Shown here: piece after piece, positions 1-9,792 of the stretch
Layout: each line of letters opens with the position of its first letter
Position numbering within the stretch: position 1 is the stretch's first letter
Source: Lysobacter sp. Root76
GTDB taxonomy: Bacteria > Pseudomonadota > Gammaproteobacteria > Xanthomonadales > Xanthomonadaceae
Assembly (NCBI RefSeq): GCF_001428685.1
Contig: NZ_LMIK01000001.1
Span: 706,255-770,254, forward strand
Direction of reading: 5' to 3'
DNA: 64,000 nucleotides
Notes under the pieces: generated by a model
Told to the model about the DNA's origin: nothing
Seen by the model: the letters and a program-made list of their open reading frames with translations, nothing else
Database searches by the model: none
Made by a program: the position numbers and the translations under genes

Positions 1-3000
1 CACGATGCGCTTGGCGATACGCAGGTCCGAACGCGAGCGGATCGTGGTCGACTCGCCCTCTTCGTTGTTGGCCGGGTTGGTGTCCGATTCGACGGAAGAC
101 GCGACCGCGATGTTCTGCAGCGTGTCGCCCGCCGCGCCCGGCGGCGTTTCGTACTGGTAGCGCAGGTACAGTGCGCCGGTCGCGCCCGCGGCGACCACGC
201 CTTCCACGTTGCTGGCGAAACCCGCGCCCGGCACGGGACACACCACGGTCAGCGGCGCGCCGACCATGGGGTTGGTGCCGGCGGTGATGGTGCAAGCGGC
301 CACGGAGAACGGGCCGCCCGGGGTGGCGGAGGCGCCGATGAAGCGCACCGTGCGACCGACCGGCGGGGTCATCGTGTCGGTGATGGCCACGCCGTTGGCG
401 ACCGAGGGGCCGTTGTTGGTGACGCGCACCCGGTACGTGAGGGCGTTGCGGCTCAGGTCGTTCGGATCGAAACCGAGCGGATCGAGACCGCCGGCGAAAC
501 CGGTGTCGACCTTGTTGGTCAACAGGTCGACCGCATTGCCCGAGAAGGTCAGCGTGGCCGACTTCTGGTCGTCGGCCGCCGTCGCGACCGCGTTGTATTC
601 GAAGTCGCCCGAGGCGTCGGTGCCGCTGCTCGGGCCCGAGAACGCGAAATCGGCGACGTTGGTGAACTGCCGGCCCGCGCTGCCGCCGGGATTGTTGTTC
701 GGCCGGATGACCAGGTTGAGGCTCTGGGTGTTGCCGCTGGCCATATTCAGCGCCGGGCACGTCACCGTCACGGTGCCGCTGGCGCCGGAGGTGAAATACG
801 AGGTGCCGCCGGCGGCCGGCGCGGTGCTCACGCCCGCATCGGCAGCGACCGTGCACGCGGTGGTACCGGGCGTGCGCGTCGCGGAAATCAGCACGAAGCC
901 CGCATCGGTCGCTGGCAGGGTGATGATGTCGCGATAGACGACGCCGTTGGCCGCGGACGGACCGGCGTTGCGATAGTCGATGCGATAGGTCGAGTTCACG
1001 CCTTCCTGGCCGACCGCACCGGAGGTGATGACCTTGGCCGTCGTCTGCACGTTGGCCACGCGCGGAATCCGCACGAAGTCCTGCGCGCTGTTGTTGCTGG
1101 CGTCGATTTCGCCGACCGAGCCGGCCACCGCAGCGTCCACACCCACGCCCGCCGTGTTGCAGCGCGCGCCGGTGCGGATCGCGCCATTGCAGTTCGGATT
1201 CTGGCCGACGCTGTCGGTCAGCGGCCCGGTAACGTCGACCGTGATGGTCGCGCTCGCGCCCGCGGCAAGCGCGTTGGCGCCCGAGCGGCAGGTCACGCTG
1301 CCGCCGGCGGTGACGCCGCAGGTCCAACCCGCCGGCCCGCTCACCGTGGCGCTGGAGCGCCCGTTGATCCAGCCCGGAATGGCCGGATCGTTGACGACCA
1401 CACCGGCAGTCGCATCGGGGCCGGCGTTCGAGACGACGAGCGTGTAGCTCATCGTCGTGTACGTCGTCGGCAAGGTGTTGTCGGCGTCGCCCGGGCCGTT
1501 GGTCTGCTTCGTGATCGAGAGATCGGCGCGCGCATCGGTGGTGCGGACGCCGGCGCCGGCGCAGTCGTTCGAGGTGTTCGGATCGATATCCAGACCGCCG
1601 CCGGTCAACGGCTCGCGCGAGCCGCCGGAGCCACCCGTGCAGGCATTGTTGGTGAGCGTGCCGGGCGCGCGAGCCCGGGTCACCAGCGCAAGTGCCGGCG
1701 CATTGGCTCCGGCTACCAGCGGCAACGCGGACGCATTGAGCGAACAGGTCACGATCTGCTGCGCGGGCGGGCCGCCATAGGCGTTCGCCGAACAGGTCCA
1801 AGGGCCGGAGGCGCTGACGAATTCCTCGCCGGGCGCCAGCGTGTCGACGATGTCCACCTGCCCGGTGCTGGGACGCGGGCCGATATTGCGCAGGTTGATC
1901 GTCGAGGTCATGCGGCTGTCGGCATCGGAGCCGATGCCGTTCCACACCGCGACCACGCCCGGCACTTTGGTCTTGCCGCTGAGCTGCAGATCGGCACCGT
2001 CGGTAAGCACGGTGAACGTCGCGCTGCCGGTATTGTTCGCGGGGTTCGGATCGGCGGTCGTGGAGGTGATGGTCGCGGTATTGGTCTGATTGCCGCTGCT
2101 GCCGGGGCCGCTGGCCGGCACCAAGGCCTGCACGGTGAAGGTATCGGTGGCGCCGCTGGCGTAGTTGCTCGCACGGCTGCAGGTGATGACGGTGTCGCCC
2201 GACGAGACCGCGCAAGTCCAGCCCGCCGGTGCGACATGGCCGGTGATCAGGAAGCCCGCCGGCATCGTGTCGGAGAAGCTGACGTTGGCCGCCGCGTTCG
2301 GGCCGCTGTTGTGCGTGGTCAGGGTGAAGGTGATCGCCTGACCGGAAATCGCCGGGGCCGGCGCCGCCGTCTTGGCGATGTCCAGGTCCGCGCCCGGGAC
2401 GACGGCTGTGCCGACATCGTCGGTGTTGTCGCCCGGAATCGGATCGGGGGTGCCGCTGGCGTTGACGGTCGCGCTGTTGACGATCGTGCCGCCGCTGGCC
2501 GTCACCCGTGCGCGGAACGTGTAGCTGGCCGTGGCGTTGACCGCCAGCGTGCCCGCGAACGTGCCGTTGGCGCCCGAGAACGTCCAGCCGGCGCCCGTCG
2601 CGCTACCCGCCACGAACGTCGTGCCCGAGGGCAGCGTGTCGACGACGTTGAAATTGGTCGAGGCGGACGGCCCGTTGTTGCGGACCTGGATCGTGTAGGT
2701 GATCTCGGCGCCGGCGACTACGGGATCGGGGTTGGCGGTCTTGGCGATCGAAAGATTGCCCGCGTTGGTCAAGGTCGTGACCTGTACCGCGCTGTTGTTC
2801 GCGGCGTTGGTGTCGCCGGCGAAAAACGGATCGGCCGGGCTCAGGCCTGCGAGCGGCGTGGACGCCGGCGGCACCGGCGCGCGGCCGATGGCGCTGCGCA
2901 CCGTAATGACCCCGGGACTCAGGCCGACCGTCGAGACCTGCAACTGGAAGCTCATTGGCGCGCCGCCGCCGAGCGTTCCGACGAGCGTGCCGACGTTGCA

Positions 3001-3387
3001 GCGGATGCGCGTCGGCGTGCCGACGTCCGCGGCGCAGAACGCAGGCAGGTTCACCGCCGTCGTGCCCGCGGGAATGTCGAACAGCGCGACGACGTTCGCC
3101 GCCGTATCAGCCGCGCCGTTCTGGATCGTGTAGTCGTAGGTGACGATGCCGCCGGCGGGCGTCGGGTCGGACGCGCCGTCGGAGAGATCGGTGATCTGCA
3201 GATCGACGGCGAGCGCAGCGGGCGCCCAGCCGACGAGCATCAATACCAGCACCGCGCCGGCGGCGCGCATGGCATGACCGCAGCGGCGTGCGTAGCGGGG
3301 CGAGGATCCGCCTTCCAGGCCGCTATCGGCGTCATTGCAAGCCGCAGCTTTCGCGCCGGCACGGCGCGACCACATCGTCCATTTCAT
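1..3387 (-). CDS. Large secreted DUF11-repeat protein, N-terminal part (cut by window edge)
   Basis: The frame is open from ATG at 3387 to the window edge, at least 1129 codons, so the C-terminus is missing. After a hydrophobic signal-like segment (MLVGWAPAALA, near residues 50-60) the protein is a string of about 120-residue beta-rich modules, at least six, each with the DUF11 signature of a TYT/FTL strand followed by N-x-GP (for example RNNGPSAST, SNAGPDATA, TNNGPSVANG). DUF11 proteins are cell-surface or secreted proteins of unknown function. Start: ATG 3387 has a weak GGGGAT upstream but gives an unusually long N-terminus before the signal segment; ATG 3270 gives a textbook signal peptide (MRAAGAVLVLMLVGW) but no ribosome site. 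Either may be right. Confidence 0.85.
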   Translation of the reverse strand, partial: MKWTMWSRRAGAKAAACNDADSGLEGGSSPRYARRCGHAMRAAGAVLVLMLVGWAPAALAVDLQITDLSDGASDPTPAGGIVTYDYTIQNGAADTAANVVALFDIPAGTTAVNLPAFCAADVGTPTRIRCNVGTLVGTLGGGAPMSFQLQVSTVGLSPGVITVRSAIGRAPVPPASTPLAGLSPADPFFAGDTNAANNSAVQVTTLTNAGNLSIAKTANPDPVVAGAEITYTIQVRNNGPSASTNFNVVDTLPSGTTFVAGSATGAGWTFSGANGTFAGTLAVNATASYTFRARVTASGGTIVNSATVNASGTPDPIPGDNTDDVGTAVVPGADLDIAKTAAPAPAISGQAITFTLTTHNSGPNAAANVSFSDTMPAGFLITGHVAPAGWTCAVSSGDTVITCSRASNYASGATDTFTVQALVPASGPGSSGNQTNTATITSTTADPNPANNTGSATFTVLTDGADLQLSGKTKVPGVVAVWNGIGSDADSRMTSTINLRNIGPRPSTGQVDIVDTLAPGEEFVSASGPWTCSANAYGGPPAQQIVTCSLNASALPLVAGANAPALALVTRARAPGTLTNNACTGGSGGSREPLTGGGLDIDPNTSNDCAGAGVRTTDARADLSITKQTNGPGDADNTLPTTYTTMSYTLVVSNAGPDATAGVVVNDPAIPGWINGRSSATVSGPAGWTCGVTAGGSVTCRSGANALAAGASATITVDVTGPLTDSVGQNPNCNGAIRTGARCNTAGVGVDAAVAGSVGEIDASNNSAQDFVRIPRVANVQTTAKVITSGAVGQEGVNSTYRIDYRNAGPSAANGVVYRDIITLPATDAGFVLISATRTPGTTACTVAADAGVSTAPAAGGTSYFTSGASGTVTVTCPALNMASGNTQSLNLVIRPNNNPGGSAGRQFTNVADFAFSGPSSGTDASGDFEYNAVATAADDQKSATLTFSGNAVDLLTNKVDTGFAGGLDPLGFDPNDLSRNALTYRVRVTNNGPSVANGVAITDTMTPPVGRTVRFIGASATPGGPFSVAACTITAGTNPMVGAPLTVVCPVPGAGFASNVEGVVAAGATGALYLRYQYETPPGAAGDTLQNIAVASSVESDTNPANNEEGESTTIRSRSDLRIAKRIV

Positions 3388-3501
3388 GTTTCGAATCCCC
3401 AATCCGCCCGGTAACCGCAGGTCGTCGATATGCACAGCTTTGGCGCGAACGCAGGCATGGCCGCATCGCGTCAGCGAGTGCGGCGCCCTGCCCTTATCTG
3501 A

Positions 3502-3520
3502 TTCACCGGTAACCGGTGAA
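3502..3520. promoter_or_regulatory. Perfect 9-bp inverted repeat, possible operator
   Basis: TTCACCGGT-A-ACCGGTGAA is a perfect palindrome with a one-base centre. It lies between the DUF11 gene (start 3387, leftward) and the 3' end of the response regulator gene. It has no T-tract, so it looks more like a protein-binding site than a terminator. The bound factor is unknown. Confidence 0.4.
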
Positions 3521-3632
3521 ATCCCCTTCGCGATGTACGGCGCGCGATGCGATCAGCGACGCCCAGTGGCGGCACCGTAGAGGCCGATCGGGTTCAACTC
3601 AATGACCGATCTTCAAGAAAACTTTCAAATCT

Positions 3633-4355
3633 TCACGCCGGGGTCGGCGCGGTTTCTTCTTCGGTGGAAAACACGAAGCCCCCGCGGTAGATTGCGCGCA
3701 CGGGGAGGCGCAGCTGCCTGTTCGACAGTTTTTTCCGCAAACGGTGTACGAGAACGTCCAGACGATGGGGATCGAAATCCGACGTGCCATCCGACAGGCG
3801 TTCGATCAGCGCATCGCGCGCGATCGCCTCGCCGGGCCGTTCCATGAGACTTTCCAGCAAGATCTTCTCGCTGCCCGAGAGTTCGAACGCTTGGCCATCG
3901 GGCGCCCGCAGCGACCAACCGCCGTCGGCGAGCCGCCATGTCTGCGCCTGCGTCGGCGCTGCGTTTCGCATGCGACGCGCCACGCTGCGCAGGGTGGCCG
4001 CAAGTACGATCAGATCCGTGGGCTTGGGCAGATACGCGTCGGCGCCGCTGCTCAGACCGAGCGCCTGCTCGGCCGGCAGCGCACGCGCGGTCAGCATGAC
4101 CTTTCCGATGTCCATGCGATCGCTCAGGCGCCGCAGGACGGAATAGCCGTCTTCGCCGGGCAGCCCGACGTCGAGCACCACGAGGTCGAATTCCATTTGT
4201 GCGCTGGCGCGCCAGAACGCTTCGGCGCTGGGGCAGGCGATGACGCGAAAACCATGTTCTTCCAGTCCGGCTGCGAGTTCTTCGAGAAGATCCGGATCGT
4301 CTTCGATCACAGCCACCCGCTCTCGAGGCCCGCGCCCCTGCATCCCTTGCTCCAT
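3633..4355 (-). CDS. OmpR/PhoB-family response regulator
   Basis: 240 residues. An N-terminal receiver domain has the acidic pair (EDDPD), the phospho-acceptor Asp in VVLDVGLPGEDG (near residue 62) and the conserved Lys in AYLPKPTD. The C-terminal third is a winged helix (LSGSEKILLESLMERPGEAI, then HRLDVLVHRLRKKL and a YRGGFVF wing). Start ATG 4355 has GGGGAG six bases upstream. The gene is divergent from the histidine kinase at 4472 with 116 bp between them, so the two probably form a two-component pair controlling the shared intergenic region; the pairing is inferred from position. Confidence 0.9.
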   Translation of the reverse strand: MEQGMQGRGPRERVAVIEDDPDLLEELAAGLEEHGFRVIACPSAEAFWRASAQMEFDLVVLDVGLPGEDGYSVLRRLSDRMDIGKVMLTARALPAEQALGLSSGADAYLPKPTDLIVLAATLRSVARRMRNAAPTQAQTWRLADGGWSLRAPDGQAFELSGSEKILLESLMERPGEAIARDALIERLSDGTSDFDPHRLDVLVHRLRKKLSNRQLRLPVRAIYRGGFVFSTEEETAPTPA

Positions 4356-4471
4356 CGTCGCTCCCCCTGCGCGTACGCGCCCCCTGCGCGCACACCGCGG
4401 GGAGTATACGGCTCCGGGGGACGGCGTAACCTCGCCGCAAGCGCGCGCCCCCGTTCAGCATCCTGTCCCAG

Positions 4472-6550
4472 ATGAGGCGGCTCGTGCTTTTGTTGTTGGT
4501 GCTGTCCATGTCCGTCGCTCTGGCGGGCCCGGTCCCAGCGCACTCCTCCGATGACGCGACGGACGCGCCGGTCGATCTGTCGGCGGGTGCCGTCTACCTC
4601 TACGACCCCGAAGGCGATTTCGATATCGCCACCGTGCGCCGGCTCGCGCGCGCGGATTTCGGCGCGGCCCGCGGGTTCGGTACCTCGCTCGGATTGAGCG
4701 CGCGCGACAGTGCGGCCTGGATCCGCCTGGATGTCCCGCGCCAGGTCGCCGGCGGCGAGTGGTGGCTTTCGGTGGGCCCGGCGACGGTCACCTCCGTCAC
4801 CTTGTACGCGCCGGATGCATCGGGTCGCCTGACCATGCGCGAACTCGGCGCGTCGACACCGTTCGCGGGTCGCCCGGTACGTTTCCGGCTACCGGTGTTT
4901 CCGTTGCGGCTCGCGGCAACGCCGGACGCGCGCACGCTTTATCTGCGTGTTTCCGGGCGAAGCACGACGCATGAGGTCGAACCGGTGATGTGGCGGCCGG
5001 CGGCCTTCGTGGCCATGGCCGAGCGCGATTACGCGCTATGGGGCGCGTATTTCGGCATCCTCATGCTGTTGATCACGTTCACCTTGTTCTTCTGGCTGGA
5101 ATTCCGCTCCGCCGCGTACCTGCGCTACTCGCTCTACCTCGGCGCGTTCTTCGCGGTGCTCTGGCTGCTGGAAGGTTTCGGTGCGCAATGGCTGTTGCCC
5201 GATTCGCCGGAGACCGCGATCTATCTGACCAGGGCCATCGCCCTGGTCGCGATGGGCTACACCCTGTGGTTCAGCCTGAAGCTGCTGGAACTGGAGCGCA
5301 GATTCCCGCTGCTCCACCACATCGCGGCCGCGCTGTCGCTGGCGCAGGCCGGCGGTGCGCTCGCCATCCTGTTCGTGAACGACGGCGTGGTGCTGCGAAC
5401 AGCGCTGGTCGCGGCGCTCGCATGGCAGCCCATCTTCTTCGTGTTGCTTCGCTATCAATGGCATCGCCGGCCGGACCTGCGACCGGTGATCGTCGCGTTC
5501 GCGCCGCAAATGGTGGGCCTGGCGATCGCGGTGCTGCGGCATGTCGGCGCGGTGCCCGCCGGTTTCTGGTCGTCGCATGCGCTGGAAGCGACGGGCATCG
5601 TGCATATGGTGGTGCTGAGCCTGGCGCTCATGCGCCGGGTGCGCGACTCGGAGCGGCGTGCGCTGCTGCTCGCCAGGGAATCGGAGGAGCGCCTGGACCG
5701 CAAGGTCGGCGAACGCACCTCCGAACTGGCCGACGCCAACCGTCGCCTGATGTCGGAGATCGCCGAGCGCCGGGCCGCCCAGACGGAACTGGCTAGCTCG
5801 CTGAAGTCCGAGCGCAAGATGCTGGACGCACAGCGCGATTTCGTCGCGATGGTGTCGCACGAATTCCGCACGCCGCTGGCGGTGATCAAGGCGGTGGCGC
5901 AGCGCCTGCGGTCGCATTCGGCGCTGCAGGACGACGATCTCCAGAACCGCCTGGGCCGGGTAGATCGCGCGACCACGCGGATGACGGCGATGATGGAGAC
6001 GTATCTGGCGGACGACCGGATGCGCGCGCCCGAGCGCGAGCGTCGGACCAGCCGATTCCCCGCGGCCGCGCTCGTGTCGGCCGCCGTCGAACACCACGGC
6101 GGCAACGCCGATTCGCGTATCAGGCTCGCCACGGCCGAAGACGCGCCCGACATCGATGGCGACCTGGGCCTGCTCACGGTGGCGCTTGCCAATCTGATCG
6201 ACAACGCCCTCAAGTACTCCGTCGCCCCCGCCCCAGTGCGGGTCACGACGACTTGGGAAACGGGCATGCTGTACTTCCGCGTGGCCGATGAGGGCACGGG
6301 CGTGACCGAGTCCGAACGGGAGCGCATCTTTCAGCGTTACGTGCGCGGGTCGGCGAGCAGCGGTCGGGGCGGCGCCGGACTGGGCCTGCATCTGGCCCAG
6401 GAGATCGCCAGGCTCCACGGTGGCGACATCACGATCGAACAGACGGACCTGGCGGGATCGACGTTCGTCTTGACGGTGCCCGCAGCGCCCGTCGAGCACG
6501 TCGAGCCGACGCGCAACGTCGCGACGATGGATCAACTAGGGGTGCAGTAA
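4472..6550 (+). CDS. 7TMR-DISM sensor histidine kinase
   Basis: 692 residues. Signal peptide (MRRLVLLLLVLSMSVALA), then a periplasmic beta-sandwich domain of the 7TMR-DISMED2 kind (residues about 35-175), a seven-helix membrane domain (about 185-390), a short coiled coil, a HisKA domain with the phospho-acceptor in VSHEFRTPLAVIKA (near 465), and a HATPase domain with N box (NLIDNALKYS) and G boxes (DEGTGV, GGAGLGLHLA). The extracellular domain probably senses a ligand such as a carbohydrate, as known for the family. The TAA stop overlaps the ATG of the LysM-FecR gene (TAATG), so it heads a three-gene operon and likely signals to the divergent regulator. Confidence 0.92.
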   Translation: MRRLVLLLLVLSMSVALAGPVPAHSSDDATDAPVDLSAGAVYLYDPEGDFDIATVRRLARADFGAARGFGTSLGLSARDSAAWIRLDVPRQVAGGEWWLSVGPATVTSVTLYAPDASGRLTMRELGASTPFAGRPVRFRLPVFPLRLAATPDARTLYLRVSGRSTTHEVEPVMWRPAAFVAMAERDYALWGAYFGILMLLITFTLFFWLEFRSAAYLRYSLYLGAFFAVLWLLEGFGAQWLLPDSPETAIYLTRAIALVAMGYTLWFSLKLLELERRFPLLHHIAAALSLAQAGGALAILFVNDGVVLRTALVAALAWQPIFFVLLRYQWHRRPDLRPVIVAFAPQMVGLAIAVLRHVGAVPAGFWSSHALEATGIVHMVVLSLALMRRVRDSERRALLLARESEERLDRKVGERTSELADANRRLMSEIAERRAAQTELASSLKSERKMLDAQRDFVAMVSHEFRTPLAVIKAVAQRLRSHSALQDDDLQNRLGRVDRATTRMTAMMETYLADDRMRAPERERRTSRFPAAALVSAAVEHHGGNADSRIRLATAEDAPDIDGDLGLLTVALANLIDNALKYSVAPAPVRVTTTWETGMLYFRVADEGTGVTESERERIFQRYVRGSASSGRGGAGLGLHLAQEIARLHGGDITIEQTDLAGSTFVLTVPAAPVEHVEPTRNVATMDQLGVQ

Positions 6551-8181
6551 TGGGTGTGAGGAACATCGGAGCCGCCTGGCGGCGCGCCTTGCTGATCGCG
6601 GCTATTGCGTGCGCTGGATTCGGCAACGCGTCGGCCGCGGACTGGGTCTATCGGGTGCGGCCCGGCGACAATCTGTGGGATCTGGCCTCGGCACACCTGA
6701 AGGCCGACATACCCTGGTCGCGCCTGCAGGCTTACAACCGCGTGCCGCATCCGAAACATCTTCCCCCCGGGCAGCGGTTGCGGTTTCCGGTCGAATGGCT
6801 GCGCGTGCAGCCCGAGCGCGTGCGCATCGTCGCCGTGCGCGGTGCGGTCCAGATCGCAATGGACGGTCGCGCGCCGGCGCGCGCGGCAACGGTGGACATG
6901 CGGATCGCTACGGATGGCTGGGTCGAAACCGGCGAGAACGCCAGTGCGACGGTGGAGTTCGCCGACGGTTCGCGCTTACTGCTCGCCAGCCGCAGCCGCG
7001 TCGTGTTCGACCGGCTCAGCAGCTTCGGGCGGACGGGCATGGTCGACAGCGAGGTCCGGCTCCAGCGCGGACGGGCGACGCACCGGGTCGCGCCGCAGAA
7101 CGGCCCGGCGGCGCGCTACGAGGTCTCGACGCCGTCGGCGACATCGAGCGTGCGCGGCACCCGGTTCCGCGTTGCGTACGAGGACGGGCGGGAAACCACC
7201 GAAGTCGTCGAAGGCCACGTCGGTGTCGGCGGTGGATCGGGCTCCGCGGAGCTCCGGGCCGGCTACGGCAGCCGCAACGACGGCAGCGTGCGCGCACGCG
7301 CCCTGCTGCCCGCGCCCGCGCTGCCCGCCAGGGCCTTCGACAGCCTGCCCATCGTGCTCGAATGGCCGTCGGTGCCGGGCGCGAGCGGCTATCAGATCGA
7401 CGTGGTCCGCGCCGATGCGCCCGAAGTACAGCTGTTCGAAGCGGCGGCGGCGGCGCCGAAAGCCGGCATCGGCACACTCCCGCCGGGCCATCATCTGATC
7501 CGCGTGCGCGCCGTCGATGCCGAGGGCGTCGCGGGCCTGGACGCGAACCTGCCGATCGAGGTCCCCGAGGGACCGGCGCCGCCGCTGACGATCCGTCCGG
7601 CCAATGCCGAGGTGTCCTACCTGCCCAAGCCGCGATTCGAATGGTCTCGCAGCGAAGGGGCCGAAGGCGCGCACATCCAGATCGCGCGCGATGCGTCGAT
7701 GGGCGACCTCGTGCAGGAGATCGATTCCGCCTCGACCCGCGCTCGTCCGACCGTGTCGCTGCCTCCCGGCACGTACTGGTGGCGCGTCGCCTCACGCGAT
7801 GCACGCGGGCGCCTCGGGCTCTTCGGCGGCGCGCTTCCGTTCGACGTGCGCGCGATGCCGTCCGATGCGCAGATCGCGGCGCCCTCGGTGAAGGAAGGCG
7901 AACTCGTGCTGCGCTGGCGCAGCGTGCCGGAGATCACGCGCTACCGCGTCGAGGTGTCGCGCCATGCCGATCTGCGCGAACCGCTGATCGATACGACCGT
8001 CGAAACGCCGGAACTGCACATGAAGAAGCCGCGCGGCGGCCGCTGGTACGTGCGCGTCCACGCGCTGGACGAGGACGGTGCGGCCATGGAGCTGGGGAGC
8101 GTCCAGGAGATACGTCTGCCCTGCATGCTTTGCTACGCAGGCGGCGCCGCGTCGGTCGCGCTGCTGTTGCTGGTGCTATGA
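6550..8181 (+). CDS. LysM-FecR domain envelope protein
   Basis: 543 residues. Signal peptide ending near GFGNASAAD (residue 30), then a LysM peptidoglycan-binding domain (WVYRVRPGDNLWDLASAHL, residues about 31-77), a FecR-type domain (about 85-235; ATDGWVETGENASATVEFADGS and STPSATSSVRGTRFRV are typical), then three beta-sandwich repeats resembling fibronectin/Ig folds with PPGxYWWRV-type strands, and a C-terminal hydrophobic helix (SVALLLLVL). Likely anchored in the inner membrane or periplasm and able to touch the wall. This combination with a CHASE2 protein and a histidine kinase is a recurrent signalling set. The stop overlaps the next start (ATGA). Ligand unknown. Confidence 0.85.
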   Translation: MGVRNIGAAWRRALLIAAIACAGFGNASAADWVYRVRPGDNLWDLASAHLKADIPWSRLQAYNRVPHPKHLPPGQRLRFPVEWLRVQPERVRIVAVRGAVQIAMDGRAPARAATVDMRIATDGWVETGENASATVEFADGSRLLLASRSRVVFDRLSSFGRTGMVDSEVRLQRGRATHRVAPQNGPAARYEVSTPSATSSVRGTRFRVAYEDGRETTEVVEGHVGVGGGSGSAELRAGYGSRNDGSVRARALLPAPALPARAFDSLPIVLEWPSVPGASGYQIDVVRADAPEVQLFEAAAAAPKAGIGTLPPGHHLIRVRAVDAEGVAGLDANLPIEVPEGPAPPLTIRPANAEVSYLPKPRFEWSRSEGAEGAHIQIARDASMGDLVQEIDSASTRARPTVSLPPGTYWWRVASRDARGRLGLFGGALPFDVRAMPSDAQIAAPSVKEGELVLRWRSVPEITRYRVEVSRHADLREPLIDTTVETPELHMKKPRGGRWYVRVHALDEDGAAMELGSVQEIRLPCMLCYAGGAASVALLLLVL

Positions 8182-9761
8182 GGCGCCTCGGCCCGGGGTG
8201 GTATCGATGGGCGGCCGCCTTGGTCGCCGGCCTGTGCGCAATGATGCTGAGCGCATCCGGCGCGATGGCGCCGGTCGACGACGCCCTGTACGCAGCGTAT
8301 GTCCGCAACGCACCTTTGGCGCGCGACGGCGAGACCGTCCTGATCGCAATCGACGATCGCAGCCTGCAGGCGCTGGGGCAATGGCCATGGCCGCGGCGCA
8401 CTCACGCTCGCCTGGTGAATCTGCTCGATGCGGCCGGTGCGCGCAGCGTCGCGCTCGACCTGTTGATGCCCGAACGCGACCGGGATCCCGGCAGCGACGA
8501 CGCCCTCGCCCAGGCGATGCGGACGAGCGGGCGCGTGGTGCTGCCGGTCAACGCCGGCACCGCGGCGGCCGGCGCTCCGGCGGAGGAACTGGTGCCGGTC
8601 GCGCCGCTGGGCGACGCGGCCCGGGCCTTGGGCCACACCGATCTGGAATCGGGACGGGATTCGGCGTCGGCGCTGTACCTCAAGGCCGGCATAGGCGCGC
8701 CCCGCTGGCCCGCTCTGCCGCGCGCGCTGCTGGGCGTCGAGCGCAACGACCTCGCCGCGCCTCCCAAGCCCGGGCGGAATGCATCGCGGGCCTGGGAGCG
8801 AGCGGATCGCGTGCTGTTGCGCTTCTCGGGCCCGGCCGGTACGTATCCGCAGTATTCGTATGCCGACGTGCTCGACGGCCGGGTTCCGGACGATGCATTC
8901 CGCGGCCGTCGCATCATCGTCGGCGCAACGGCGGCGGGACTGGGTCACGTGATCGCCACGCCGATGCCCGGCGGTCGGATGTCGACGCTCGAGTACCTGG
9001 CGAATGCGACCGAAACGCTCGCGCAACGCGCCCAGGTTCATGCACTGGACCCGGCGACGTGCGCGCTGCTCGCCTTCCTCGCCACGACGCTGGCGGCGGG
9101 CCTGGCGCTACAACCTGCGCTTCGTGCGCGCCTGCTGGTCAATGCGGTCGTCGTCATGGGCCTGGTCGCCGTGAGCCTGCTGGCCGTATCCGCGGCCCAG
9201 ACGTGGTGGGGACCGTCGGCCGCGGTCGTAGCGGTCGTCGTACTGGGCGCCGTTTCCCTCGTCGTCGATCTGCGCCGGAGCACCGACCGCGCGCACCTCG
9301 ACGGCGTCACCGGCCTGTTGTCGCGGAGACGCTTCCTGCATCGCCTCCGCGGCGCCATCGCGCATGCGGCCGACACCAGCGAGCCGCTGGCCGTGATCAG
9401 CCTGGAGTTCTCCGGCTTCGAGCGATACCGCGCGCGCGCAGGAGAACTCGAAGCCGCCGTGCTGCTGGCGCGCCTCGCGAAACTCATGCACGCCGAGCTG
9501 GACGGCGCTGGCGATTTCGCCGGCCGAACCTCCGATGCCGGCTTGGCCAGCGTCGTGCTCCACCGATCGGACGCAGCCGTGGACGCGATGGTCGACCGCC
9601 TTCGAACCCAGGCCGCAGCTGTCGTGCGCAATGCCGAGGGCGACGACGGCGCCACGGCGCTGCAGGTGCACGTCGGTCGCGCACGCGCGACGTCGGATGC
9701 CTGGCTTCCCCTGTTGCGCCGCGCGGCGGCGGACGGACGCAGGCCGGCGGTGCGCGCCTGA
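8178..9761 (+). CDS. CHASE2 sensor protein with degenerate GGDEF domain
   Basis: 527 residues, starting at ATG 8178 inside the stop of the preceding gene (ATGA). An N-terminal membrane helix is followed by a CHASE2 extracytoplasmic domain (residues about 30-295; VLIAIDDRSLQALGQWPWPR and RIIVGATAAGLG are typical), then a cluster of membrane helices (about 295-370). The C-terminal 155 residues begin like a diguanylate cyclase (DGVTGLLSRRRFLHRL), but the segment where RxGGDEF belongs reads AGRTSDAGLASVV. It therefore probably cannot make cyclic-di-GMP and may instead bind a partner or a nucleotide. It probably works with the LysM-FecR protein and the kinase of the same operon. Confidence 0.88.
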   Translation: MRRLGPGWYRWAAALVAGLCAMMLSASGAMAPVDDALYAAYVRNAPLARDGETVLIAIDDRSLQALGQWPWPRRTHARLVNLLDAAGARSVALDLLMPERDRDPGSDDALAQAMRTSGRVVLPVNAGTAAAGAPAEELVPVAPLGDAARALGHTDLESGRDSASALYLKAGIGAPRWPALPRALLGVERNDLAAPPKPGRNASRAWERADRVLLRFSGPAGTYPQYSYADVLDGRVPDDAFRGRRIIVGATAAGLGHVIATPMPGGRMSTLEYLANATETLAQRAQVHALDPATCALLAFLATTLAAGLALQPALRARLLVNAVVVMGLVAVSLLAVSAAQTWWGPSAAVVAVVVLGAVSLVVDLRRSTDRAHLDGVTGLLSRRRFLHRLRGAIAHAADTSEPLAVISLEFSGFERYRARAGELEAAVLLARLAKLMHAELDGAGDFAGRTSDAGLASVVLHRSDAAVDAMVDRLRTQAAAVVRNAEGDDGATALQVHVGRARATSDAWLPLLRRAAADGRRPAVRA

Positions 9762-9792
9762 CCGCGGTTCCCGCAGGCCATCGCCGGTCGAA

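Noticed and set aside
2236..3414. Long plus-strand open frame opposite the DUF11 gene
   Set aside because: Its translation is Arg/Ala-rich and without domain structure, while the minus strand reads clean DUF11 repeats; it is a shadow frame of GC-rich DNA.
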